Below are positions 7,139 to 14,893 of a DNA stretch of 64,000 nucleotides, piece by piece. Where the stretch lies: the NCBI RefSeq assembly GCF_031846515.1, contig NZ_JAVRHO010000001.1, positions 220,868 to 284,867 on the forward strand, in the 5' to 3' direction. The DNA is from Autumnicola lenta. Lineage in GTDB: Bacteria > Bacteroidota > Bacteroidia > Flavobacteriales > Flavobacteriaceae. A model generated the notes under the pieces. That model did not search any database and was not told where the DNA came from. It worked only from the letters and a program-made list of their open reading frames with translations. Positions within the stretch are counted from its first letter, which is position 1; each line of letters opens with the position of its first letter. A program made the position numbers and the translations under genes.

Positions 7139-9004
7139 ATGCTATATTTATTACATCAACCGGAAGATCAGGAACAGGTAAAAGAAGAAATTTTACCACT
7201 ACTTGAATCTGTAGAGGTCAAGACCGTAACTTATCCTCCGACGGAGCTGTCTCCCCTGGAAAATGATATAATTTGTTGCTATCTTAACAGTGAAGATCTA
7301 CGTGACTTCCTGCCACAGGCATCCAAAAACGAATGGAAAGTGGGGATACTTCCACATCCCGAAAACACACATACAATAAAAGGTCTGGGCCTGTCCAGCG
7401 ATCTTGGAACAGCAATAGAAGAAATTGTAGAGACGGGAGAAACAAGACATTTAGACATGCTTTTCTGCAATGATATCCCGGTGTTTCAGTCGGTGAACAT
7501 TGGTAATGTCTTTATTTTCTCAAAAGATAATAATTCGAATAATTTCTTTTCTGAAGTATATTCTTTTCTAAAAAATATCCGGAGGCTTTCTTCGCTTTCC
7601 CACCAGGCTTTTACGATAAGTGCTGGAGAAGAGAAAATAATAAGTACTTCTGCCCTCGGCATCATCGTGGTAGAACATCCGCTGGGTTCGGTAGTAGCCA
7701 AACGCTTAATCTCTGAGAACGCAATGAATGACGGGTTATTTAACACTCTTGTTCTTAGCCCTCAAAATCTCCTGGAACTTTTATGGTTCTTATTCCGGAG
7801 CCTGATTCCCCTTCAAAAAAAACTTAGCAACTTACCTCCTTTTATAGGACATCTGCGGACTGCAGAATTGAAAATTGACAACCCTGCTCCGGTGGAATTT
7901 ACGCTCGATGGCAAGAAAGAGGAAGCTAAGGAAATAGTATTTAGAATCCAGCAGGAAGCCCTGTGTATACAGCAAGCAAGTATTTACTGTACCACCAAAG
8001 ATGGACCTGAACAAAAAAAGAGTTTAAAAACAGAAGGCTTACCCACAGGAGAAAAACGGAAAGAATTATCAAAAAGAACAATTCCAATCCTCCCCAGAGC
8101 AACAGCTGAAGAATTCCAGGACCTTTTTAAAGTTTTACGTGAAAACTCCAGAACTACATCTATATACGTAGTGATGATGATTCTCTCTACGCTAATTGCC
8201 ACCTTTGGACTTTTTGCAGATTCCTCTCCTGTAATTATAGGCGCAATGATCCTGGCTCCTATTATCGCCCCCATTGTTTCATTTTCTATGGGAATGGTAA
8301 GGTATGATACCCGTATGCTGAAACAGGGAATACTTACCATTTTAATAGGTACAGGTGTGTCCTTATTATTTGCCGCAACAGTCAGCATTACAGTTCCGTT
8401 AAAGATCACTACTTCTGAAATTGCTGCCCGTCTCTCTCCTACCCTCTTAGATATGGGTATTGCAGTTGCCTCTGGTATTGCCGCAGCCTACGCCCATGCT
8501 AAAGAAGGAATAGCGAAAAGTCTTGCCGGAGTCGCAATTGCAGTTGCACTTGTCCCACCTTTAGCAGTAGCGGGAATTGGTGTGGGCTGGTGGGATTGGG
8601 AAGTTTTTTCAGGTGCTTTTTTACTTTACCTTACTAATCTTGCAGGAATTATAATGTTTGCCGGAATAACTTTTCTTGTACTTGGTTTTGCTCCTTTTAA
8701 AAAAGCGCGAATGGGCCTTGTCTACACCTTAATAGTTATTGGGCTGGTGATGGTCCCCCTTTCCCTTTCTTTTAACCGAATAAAAAAAGAAGCTAATATT
8801 ACTCAAAAGCTGGAAGGAACCACAGTGAATGATGTGGTGGTAAGGGATGTAAGAGTAAGGTTTTCTGATACCTTACGTGTTTCCCTCACCCTGGTAAATT
8901 CGGAGACACTAAAAAGCGATGAAATAAGGAAAATAAAAACAAAGATTGAAGATGAGATTGGGGAACCTATCAATCTGGAAGTGCTATCGGCCAGAGGTTT
9001 CTGA
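7139..9004 (+). CDS. DUF389/TIGR00341 membrane protein with N-terminal degenerate diacylglycerol-kinase-like domain
   Basis: Residues about 330-530 form a DUF389 hydrophobic domain of about six membrane helices (for example SSPVIIGAMILAPIIAPIVS). Residues 1-285 follow the layout of the diacylglycerol/sphingosine kinase catalytic fold: VGILPHPENTHTIKGLGL at 68-85 matches the usual GILPLGTGND-x-AR-x-LG block, NDGLFNTLVL near 197 matches DGLLDV, and EFTLDGKKEEAKEI near 253 matches the C-terminal DGE strand. The GGDGT nucleotide loop and GTGND motif are missing (YLNSEDL and HPENTHT instead), so kinase activity is doubtful. About 55 residues after the last helix form a small C-terminal domain. The DAGK relation is my own reading. 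Confidence 0.8.
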   Translation: MLYLLHQPEDQEQVKEEILPLLESVEVKTVTYPPTELSPLENDIICCYLNSEDLRDFLPQASKNEWKVGILPHPENTHTIKGLGLSSDLGTAIEEIVETGETRHLDMLFCNDIPVFQSVNIGNVFIFSKDNNSNNFFSEVYSFLKNIRRLSSLSHQAFTISAGEEKIISTSALGIIVVEHPLGSVVAKRLISENAMNDGLFNTLVLSPQNLLELLWFLFRSLIPLQKKLSNLPPFIGHLRTAELKIDNPAPVEFTLDGKKEEAKEIVFRIQQEALCIQQASIYCTTKDGPEQKKSLKTEGLPTGEKRKELSKRTIPILPRATAEEFQDLFKVLRENSRTTSIYVVMMILSTLIATFGLFADSSPVIIGAMILAPIIAPIVSFSMGMVRYDTRMLKQGILTILIGTGVSLLFAATVSITVPLKITTSEIAARLSPTLLDMGIAVASGIAAAYAHAKEGIAKSLAGVAIAVALVPPLAVAGIGVGWWDWEVFSGAFLLYLTNLAGIIMFAGITFLVLGFAPFKKARMGLVYTLIVIGLVMVPLSLSFNRIKKEANITQKLEGTTVNDVVVRDVRVRFSDTLRVSLTLVNSETLKSDEIRKIKTKIEDEIGEPINLEVLSARGF

Positions 9005-9205
9005 TATTTCAAAACAACAGTATCCTCGTATTAATTTTCTGCAAAAAAAAAGATTTGATTATTTAAAGTGAAGAAAATGACTACAAAAAAGGCTCATTCA
9101 TTGTTAATTTCTTAAAAAAAAGGGGAATTATCGTCTGTTTTGCTTTTGAGCCGACTCACATTTTTATATGTTTGAAAAAATTGAAATAATTAAAGAGACT
9201 AAATT

Positions 9206-9685
9206 ATGCTTAAAATGAAAAAAATTGCAAGCCTACTCGTATTTATCGCACTTATTGGTTCTATGAATGCCATTGCACAGACCCAGCCAATGCCGCAACA
9301 GCAAAAAGTGGAAGTAGATGTTGATAACGAAGAGCTTGCTAAATTTGCAGAAGCTTATCAGGGCCTAAGGATGGTAAACCAGGAAGCTCAGCAAAAGATG
9401 GTGAAGGTGGTAGAAAGTGAAGGATTTGAAATACAACGTTTTAATGAAATGTACCAGACTTCTATGAATCCTAACGAAGAACTGGATGCAAGCGCAGACG
9501 AAATGGAAAAGTACAAAGCGATTGTTCAGAAAATCGAAGGAATGCAAGGTGAGTTTCAGGAAAGAATGGAAGAAGTAATTACAGAGCAGGGCTTTACCAT
9601 GGAAAGATATGAAAAACTGGCTATGGCATTACAAACAAATCCTGAGATGCAACAAAGAATGCAGGAAATGTTACAGGGTCAATAA
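9206..9685 (+). CDS. DUF4168 domain-containing secreted protein
   Basis: A 159-residue protein with a signal peptide (KIASLLVFIALIGSMNAIAQ) and a helical, Gln/Met/Glu-rich mature part typical of DUF4168: ELAKFAEAYQGLRMV, a central long helix, and a terminal ITEQGFTMERYEKLAMAL. The family is periplasmic or exported with no known function. The sequence shows an internal similarity between a first half ending VVESEGFEIQRFNEMYQ and a second half ending VITEQGFTMERYEKLA, suggesting a duplicated helical unit. It stands alone, with the csp gene 127 bases downstream. Confidence 0.82.
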   Translation: MLKMKKIASLLVFIALIGSMNAIAQTQPMPQQQKVEVDVDNEELAKFAEAYQGLRMVNQEAQQKMVKVVESEGFEIQRFNEMYQTSMNPNEELDASADEMEKYKAIVQKIEGMQGEFQERMEEVITEQGFTMERYEKLAMALQTNPEMQQRMQEMLQGQ

Positions 9686-9782
9686 TTGTACAACATATTC
9701 AAATGACCATTTTTACCTGAAGCCTCAGATAAAAAATTTTAATAAAAAATTTATAAATAAGTGGTTTTTCGATAATTATATT

Positions 9783-9790
9783 TATCTTTG
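9783..9790 (+). promoter_or_regulatory. -7 promoter element of the cold-shock gene
   Basis: TATCTTTG matches the Bacteroidota -7 consensus TAnnTTTG exactly and lies 22 bases before the ATG at 9813. No clean TTG is seen at the -33 distance. The leader is short, unlike the long structured leader of E. coli cspA. Confidence 0.55.
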
Positions 9791-9812
9791 ACCAAATTAA
9801 ATTTAAGTTATA

Positions 9813-10004
9813 ATGAATAAAGGAACAGTCAAATTCTTCAACGACACAAAAGGATTTGGATTTATCAAAGAAGAAGGATCAAACAAAGAGTACTTTGTAC
9901 ATGCAAATGGTCTTATCGACGAAATTAGAGAAAATGACGAAGTAACGTTTGATCTCGAAGAAGGAAGAAAAGGATTAAACGCGGTTAACGTAAAACAAGC
10001 TTAA
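9813..10004 (+). CDS. Cold-shock domain protein (CspA family)
   Basis: A 63-residue protein consisting of a single cold-shock domain. RNP1 is KGFGFIKEE and RNP2 is EYFVHANGL; in the family these aromatic residues stack on single-stranded RNA or DNA. It acts as an RNA chaperone or anti-terminator. It is monocistronic: a promoter element lies just upstream and a strong terminator follows 28 bases after the stop. Confidence 0.95.
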   Translation: MNKGTVKFFNDTKGFGFIKEEGSNKEYFVHANGLIDEIRENDEVTFDLEEGRKGLNAVNVKQA

Positions 10005-10031
10005 CCACTAGTTTTAAATACTATATTCTTG

Positions 10032-10060
10032 GCCTTACATTTTTATGTAAGGCTTTTTTA
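10032..10060 (+). terminator. Rho-independent terminator of the csp gene
   Basis: GCCTTACAT (10032-10040), a TTTT loop and ATGTAAGGC (10045-10053) form a perfect 9-bp stem, followed by TTTTTTA. Confidence 0.9.
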
Positions 10061-10205
10061 TGTCTGGACATTACAAAACTGTGAGAGGTAGTCTGCTAAT
10101 ATATATTCTGTATTTTATGGTCAATTTAACTTCAGTGGTTTCGGCAACTATTTCATATTACTTAATTTTATGGAAAAGAGAATTTAATACTCAAAAACAA
10201 ACAAT

Positions 10206-10850
10206 TTGATTCGTGTAGGGAAGACATATTTATTTATGGGGATTCTCACATTTCTTTTCTTATCCAGCGCCTATAGCCAAAATATGAAACAAAAGGATAG
10301 CCTTAAATTTAGTAATAAAATTGTGCCCGAGGTTATATGGAGAGAAGCTTATGTTGCTCTTTCCCATTATCCGGAACTTAAAGATACCCCAATAGAATTT
10401 CGTTTTAAAAAGAATATCAAAAAGTCCTTCATGCAGGCACAGCCGAAGATCGGGGATTTTTTAAAGAGGAAGGGCAAACGCTCTTATTTTATAATGATAA
10501 GCGAACGTTTTAATATTGAAGGGCAGGAGTTTGATGTTACTAACGTGCCTTCAGACGTATTAATTGGTTGGATTGGACATGAGCTGGGACATATTATGGA
10601 TTACAAAAACCGTAGTGCGGTAAATATGTTATGGTTTGGTACAAAATACGTTCTTTCGAAACGTTATATACGTGAAGCTGAGCGAGCTGCTGACACTTAT
10701 GCGGTAAATCACGGATTAGGAGAATACATCATCGCGACCAAGGACTTTATTCTTAATCATGCTCACCTTTCAGAAAAGTATAAGAACAGAATTAAAAGCC
10801 TTTATCTTTCACAGGAAGAAATTATGGAACTGGTAGAAGAGCTGAATTAG
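10206..10850 (+). CDS. Secreted HExxH metallopeptidase (M48-like)
   Basis: A 214-residue protein with a signal peptide ending SSAYSQ and a zinc-peptidase motif HELGH at residues 125-129. A helix with EAERAADTYA follows, whose E159-D163 fits the third-ligand ExxxD arrangement of M48-type gluzincins. No membrane helices follow, unlike HtpX or Ste24. The start is a TTG, chosen because the next ATG (10236) would leave too short a signal peptide. The last four bases overlap the end of the convergent GH3 gene. Confidence 0.72.
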   Translation: MIRVGKTYLFMGILTFLFLSSAYSQNMKQKDSLKFSNKIVPEVIWREAYVALSHYPELKDTPIEFRFKKNIKKSFMQAQPKIGDFLKRKGKRSYFIMISERFNIEGQEFDVTNVPSDVLIGWIGHELGHIMDYKNRSAVNMLWFGTKYVLSKRYIREAERAADTYAVNHGLGEYIIATKDFILNHAHLSEKYKNRIKSLYLSQEEIMELVEELN

Positions 10851-12376
10851 CCTTCCAGTTGCTTTTTAACGAAAGCCTCCCACTCGGCAAATTTATCTTC
10901 CTTCATTACTTTTTCCATTTTGACCTGACCGCCTTTCTTTTTATTCGCACCACTCCATTCGGGAAATAGTCCTGGTGGAATAGTAGTGACCTTCACTCCT
11001 TTAAGGGATTTGGAACGGGCTACCTTATAATTTTTGTTGGCTTCTTTAAGCTCCTCATCCAAAGCCTGTGCTAGTTTCTCCTCCTCGATATCTGAATCTG
11101 TTCCCAGATACCAGGAATGATAGAACTCCCCGTCTATTCTTACGGCAGCAATAGTATATTCAGGTATCTTGATGTCGAACTTATCTTCCAGTGCCTGAAT
11201 GGCATCATTCATTTTATTTACTGAAAGCTGAGATCCTACCACGTTCAGGAAAAATTTGGTTCTACCGGTAATTCTAATTTCATGTTTTTCAACATCAGTA
11301 AATTTGACTGTATCACCGATTAGATATCGCCATGCGCCGGAAACGGTACTTATAAGCAAGACGTAATCCTGCTCCTCCTCAACTTCAGAAAGGGAAATTA
11401 CCGGAGCTTCATCTTTTATAGAACCATCTTCATTTATAAATTCCGGTTTAAAAGGAACAAATTCGAAATAAATTCCGTTGTCCAGAATAAGTTTCATAGA
11501 ATGAGAATCTGGTCTTTCCTGAATTGCAAGAAATCCTTCAGAAGCAAGATAAGTATCTATTACTTTTAAAGGATGGGCAAGGAGCGCATTAAAGCTCTTC
11601 TCATAAGGTTCAAAAGCAACTCCCCCCGATGCATAAACCTGGAGGTTTGGCCAGATGTCGTGGATATTATCTACCTTATGATGCTCAATTATCTTCTTCA
11701 TCATTAATTCTGTCCACGAAGGAATTCCGCTAATCGCTCCCACGTCCCAGTTTTTGGCATTTTCGGCAATTTTCTGCACCCGGTCATCCCACTCATCAAT
11801 TTTGGCAATTTCTTTGCCTGGCTTGTAATAGCCCTGAAACCAGGACGGAATATTACTTGCGCTAATTCCGCTAATCTCCCCTTCCTGGTGATCACCTTCG
11901 TCATGCAGATCTGTAGAACTTCCCAGCATCATAATATCTTTTTCGAAGAAATCTGAAGGAAGGTCAAAATGGCTTAACGCACTCACCTGCTTAATCCCTG
12001 CCTTTCTAATGGCCTCCACCATGTCCTCGGTTACAGGAATCCGTTTACTGGTTTTTCCGGTTGTTCCGGAACTAAGAGCAAAATAGGGTGGTTTTCCCGG
12101 CCACGTCACATCTTCTTTCCCTTCATGCATCTTACTCCACCACTCATTATTAATTTTATTATAATCAAAATACGGCACCTTTTCAGCAAAGGTTTTTTCA
12201 ATATTATCGGACTCCAGAATGCCTTGAAAATCGTAATGTCTACCAAAAGAAGTATCCTTAGCTTTCCTCAGCAATTTTTCCAGTTCGCCGTGCTGCGCCT
12301 TCTCTGCATCAGGATCCGACACCAGTGTATCTCTTAAATCTATGAGATTTTTAATAATGGAACCTATAATAGCCAT
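10847..12376 (-). CDS. GH3 auxin-responsive promoter family protein (adenylate-forming enzyme)
   Basis: A 509-residue GH3-family protein, the usual bacterial length. The N-terminal domain carries the adenylation P-loop YFALSSGTTGKTSKRIPVT near residue 100; the AMP-binding region includes YASGGVAFEPYE and TYLASEGFLAIQ. The C-terminal cap includes FFLNVVGSQLSVNKM. Plant GH3 enzymes conjugate amino acids to acyl hormones through an acyl-adenylate. Bacterial members probably do acyl-amino-acid ligation on unknown acids. A 31-codon ORF lies just upstream on the same strand. Confidence 0.9.
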   Translation of the reverse strand: MAIIGSIIKNLIDLRDTLVSDPDAEKAQHGELEKLLRKAKDTSFGRHYDFQGILESDNIEKTFAEKVPYFDYNKINNEWWSKMHEGKEDVTWPGKPPYFALSSGTTGKTSKRIPVTEDMVEAIRKAGIKQVSALSHFDLPSDFFEKDIMMLGSSTDLHDEGDHQEGEISGISASNIPSWFQGYYKPGKEIAKIDEWDDRVQKIAENAKNWDVGAISGIPSWTELMMKKIIEHHKVDNIHDIWPNLQVYASGGVAFEPYEKSFNALLAHPLKVIDTYLASEGFLAIQERPDSHSMKLILDNGIYFEFVPFKPEFINEDGSIKDEAPVISLSEVEEEQDYVLLISTVSGAWRYLIGDTVKFTDVEKHEIRITGRTKFFLNVVGSQLSVNKMNDAIQALEDKFDIKIPEYTIAAVRIDGEFYHSWYLGTDSDIEEEKLAQALDEELKEANKNYKVARSKSLKGVKVTTIPPGLFPEWSGANKKKGGQVKMEKVMKEDKFAEWEAFVKKQLEG

Positions 12377-12469
12377 ACAATTGGAGTTTTGCCTTATTAG
12401 TAAAATGATCTAAATTATTTAAAACTACGAAAGGAGCATAACTTCTTTTGGCAATTATCAATACTTTAA

Positions 12470-12565
12470 CTAAAACATAAACGCTTTAAAACGCACCACC
12501 TCAAAGCGGTCTTCAAAAGCCATGGAAAGCCCATAGTTAAACAGAATTGAATATATTTTACTCAT
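12470..12565 (-). CDS. Possible 31-residue micro-ORF upstream of the GH3 gene
   Basis: Read on the minus strand, ATG at 12565 opens a 31-codon frame ending in TAG at 12470. It begins MSKIYSILFNYGLSMAF and continues with EDRFEVVRFKAF. The start is preceded by an A-rich stretch, as is common for translated Bacteroidota genes. The amino-acid make-up is more protein-like than random AT-rich spacer, and it ends 93 bases before the GH3 start. No family is recognised. It could be a microprotein, a leader peptide or chance. Confidence 0.35.
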   Translation of the reverse strand: MSKIYSILFNYGLSMAFEDRFEVVRFKAFMF

Positions 12566-12648
12566 AGATTTTTATTTTTTTATATCTTGCCGTGCGCTTT
12601 TAATTTCCTGCCCGGAAGAAAAAGTGGTTTTATTTTAACCTACTTATT

Positions 12649-13236
12649 ATGGACACACACAATTCCGCAATTACCGAGAGATATCCTATGGTATCCTATG
12701 AAGAAGCTTCCCCTGAAGTAAAAGAAATTTACGACGACACGAAAAAGACGCTTCAACTTCCTTTTGTTCTAAACTGGTTTAAATGCCAGGGAGACAATGT
12801 CACCCTCTTAAAAGGCAACTGGAGCAAACTGAAGAATACGCTGATGGAAGGGGAAGTGCCAAACGTACTTAAGCAACTCATTATATATAATGTTTCCAAG
12901 AAAAGAGGTTGCCACTACTGCTCCCATGCCCATGGAGTATTTGCAGATAGCATGAGTTCTATGATCTCTGAAGATGAAAATTTTAAAGCTACAGAGAATC
13001 TGGATTCCCCCACAATGCCTGCAAGTTTCCGCACAGCAGTAAATGTTGTCACAAAAGCTGCCCTAAACCACGACCAGATATCTGATGCAGATTTTGAAGA
13101 ATTGCAAAATGCCGGTTTCTCAAAAAGAGAAATACAGGAGCTTATGGCGCAGGCCGACCTTGTGAATATGCTTAACACTATAGCAGACGTTTCGGGTATT
13201 AAAATTGACAATGAATTACTGGAAACCACAGAATAA
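12649..13236 (+). CDS. Carboxymuconolactone decarboxylase/AhpD-like protein
   Basis: A 195-residue helical protein of the CMD/AhpD superfamily. The redox motif CHYCSHAH (C88, C91, H95) matches the CxxCxxxH proton-relay site of AhpD peroxidases and YciW/PA-type relatives. An alkylhydroperoxidase-like antioxidant role is likely. Upstream, TATCTTG at 12583-12589 resembles a -7 element. It lies 14 bases before the HisKA-only gene, so the two may be co-transcribed. Confidence 0.85.
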   Translation: MDTHNSAITERYPMVSYEEASPEVKEIYDDTKKTLQLPFVLNWFKCQGDNVTLLKGNWSKLKNTLMEGEVPNVLKQLIIYNVSKKRGCHYCSHAHGVFADSMSSMISEDENFKATENLDSPTMPASFRTAVNVVTKAALNHDQISDADFEELQNAGFSKREIQELMAQADLVNMLNTIADVSGIKIDNELLETTE

Positions 13237-13250
13237 TATTTAGTAATTAA

Positions 13251-14120
13251 ATGGCTTCCATTAGCAACAATTCCTACCAGCAATACCGCATTATTTATGA
13301 AGCGTATTCCAAATTTGCCAATGGAATTAACCGCTGTGGAAGCCTTCAGGATGTTCTGGAAGATACCAGGAAGCACTTAAAATATCTACTCAATTTTCAC
13401 CTCGTCAAGATGGTCTTCGATCAGGATGATCATTTTTTAACTTTTTCATTATTCAGAAATGAAATCACGCATACCATAACTGAAAAGGATTCGCTCCTTC
13501 CTTACGAAGAAGATCTTTTTACCAGTGGCATTCCTTTAAAGACTGCGAAGATCCCTTTGCAACTTTTCGACGGAAAAATTACAACCGGCGATCTTATAAA
13601 TCCGGAATTATGGGCATGGTCATTTAAGAAAAATGAAAGAAAAGCTTTAATTTCTCTTATTTCTGATGAAAATAAACCATTTGCTTATGCCGATGTAGAA
13701 ATTTTAAAGCTGGTAACAGATTGTCTTGAAGCAAAATTCCAGGAGATATTCCTTAAAACTCAGCTAGCCAGGAAAAATAATTCGCTATCTGAAGCTTACG
13801 ATACTATTAAGCACCAGAATATTCAAATTAAGGAGATAGTAGAAAATCAGAAACAGACAATTGAGCTGCGGACGAGGGAAATTATCGAAAAAAATAAAAA
13901 GCTTCTTCATATTTCCGCACTAAACGCACATAATGTAAGAGAACCTCTTTCCAGGATTCAGGGTATCATCCAGCTTTTTGAAGTTTTGGATGATGAAACC
14001 TGTCGCACAGAATTAATTCCTAAATTAGCCACTTCTGTAGAAGAAATGGATCTTGTTTTAAAAGAAGTTATAGAAATGGCTTCCCAGGAACTCGTTAAGT
14101 TAAAAGCTGAAAAATCATGA
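13251..14120 (+). CDS. HisKA-only signalling protein (GAF-like N-terminus, coiled coil, H-box, no ATPase domain)
   Basis: 289 residues. Residues about 20-170 look like a GAF-type sensor fold. A coiled coil follows (about 175-215, ENQKQTIELRTREIIEKNKK). Residues 218-285 resemble a histidine-kinase dimerisation helix pair, with H227 in the H-box NAHNVREPLSRIQGII. The protein ends there: no N, G1, F or G2 boxes of an HATPase domain follow. The stop overlaps the receiver gene start as ATGA (14117-14120), so translation is coupled. It could be a Spo0B-like phosphotransferase or a docking partner rather than a kinase. The domain reading is from sequence pattern. Confidence 0.7.
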   Translation: MASISNNSYQQYRIIYEAYSKFANGINRCGSLQDVLEDTRKHLKYLLNFHLVKMVFDQDDHFLTFSLFRNEITHTITEKDSLLPYEEDLFTSGIPLKTAKIPLQLFDGKITTGDLINPELWAWSFKKNERKALISLISDENKPFAYADVEILKLVTDCLEAKFQEIFLKTQLARKNNSLSEAYDTIKHQNIQIKEIVENQKQTIELRTREIIEKNKKLLHISALNAHNVREPLSRIQGIIQLFEVLDDETCRTELIPKLATSVEEMDLVLKEVIEMASQELVKLKAEKS

Positions 14121-14521
14121 GCCCTATATACCTCATAGACGATCAACCTATTGCAAACTTTATTACCAAAAAATTACTTGAAGTTGAAGGTTATAAAGAA
14201 AATATACAGGATTTTACCAATCCCCTAGAAGCCTTTGCAATAGTAGAACAGGAAAAAAAGAATGCTTTGATCTTTCTCGATCTCAACATGCCTGAAATGA
14301 CAGGCTGGGAATTTCTCGAAGAGATGCGCAGGAAAGGAGTAGCACACAAAACTATTATTCTCACTTCAAGTACCAGCGAACTGGACCAACAGAAGGCCAT
14401 TGATTATCCATGGGTCGTAGAATATGTGGTAAAACCACTTAATAAGGAAAAATTTAAACTCCTCTCCTCCTATTTAAAGCCATATTCCAAAAATGGCAAT
14501 TTTCGATCTATACCGGATTAA
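14117..14521 (+). CDS. Stand-alone response regulator receiver protein
   Basis: A 134-residue single receiver domain with all key residues: acidic pair DD at 8-9, phosphoacceptor D55 in LIFLDLNMPEMTGWEF, the switch residue in ILTSS (83-85) and K106 in VVKPLN. No output domain follows, so it probably works through protein contacts or as a phosphorelay intermediate. It is translationally coupled to the HisKA-only gene. The last codons contain a near copy of the dispersed motif (AAAAATGGCAATTTTCGATC, 14489-14508). Confidence 0.92.
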   Translation: MSPIYLIDDQPIANFITKKLLEVEGYKENIQDFTNPLEAFAIVEQEKKNALIFLDLNMPEMTGWEFLEEMRRKGVAHKTIILTSSTSELDQQKAIDYPWVVEYVVKPLNKEKFKLLSSYLKPYSKNGNFRSIPD

Positions 14522-14532
14522 GATATTCCAAA

Positions 14533-14766
14533 ATGGAATTAAAACCAGACCATAAAGCGCTTATTGAACTGGCACATGCAAAAATGTATTTTGGAAAGTA
14601 CAAAGATTACTTTCTTTCCGATATTCCCGAATACTATATGGTCTGGTACAAGCAAAAAGGATTTCCCGAAGGAAAACTTGGTGCGCAAATGCAACAGGTT
14701 TATGAACTTAAGGTAAACGGAATGGAAGGTATCCTGCGAAACATCAGAAAAAATTACCCAAAGTAG
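14533..14766 (+). CDS. DUF3820 family protein
   Basis: A 77-residue protein with the DUF3820 (QSregVF-like) signature: AKMYFGKYKDYFLSDIPEYY, then MVWYKQKGFPEGKLG. The family name derives from a Pseudomonas virulence-linked protein, but the biochemical role is unknown. It starts 11 bases after the receiver gene and is probably in the same transcript. Confidence 0.85.
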   Translation: MELKPDHKALIELAHAKMYFGKYKDYFLSDIPEYYMVWYKQKGFPEGKLGAQMQQVYELKVNGMEGILRNIRKNYPK

Positions 14767-14893
14767 CACTTCATTTTCTGACGCTTGATTTTCTTAAAAA
14801 ACTCCAAAATATTAGCTTCTGATATTGTCCGGTTTTTCTATTCTTATTTGTAATTTAGCGCCCTGAATTAAAGACGCAACAAACACTCTTAAC

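Noticed and set aside
7984..8409. 141-codon minus-strand ORF opposite the DUF389 gene
   Set aside because: Antisense shadow of a hydrophobic coding region with no start-site context or recognisable domain.
10117..10209. 30-codon + strand ORF before the HExxH peptidase gene
   Set aside because: No ribosome-binding context or protein-like composition; it runs into the next gene start in an AT-rich leader.
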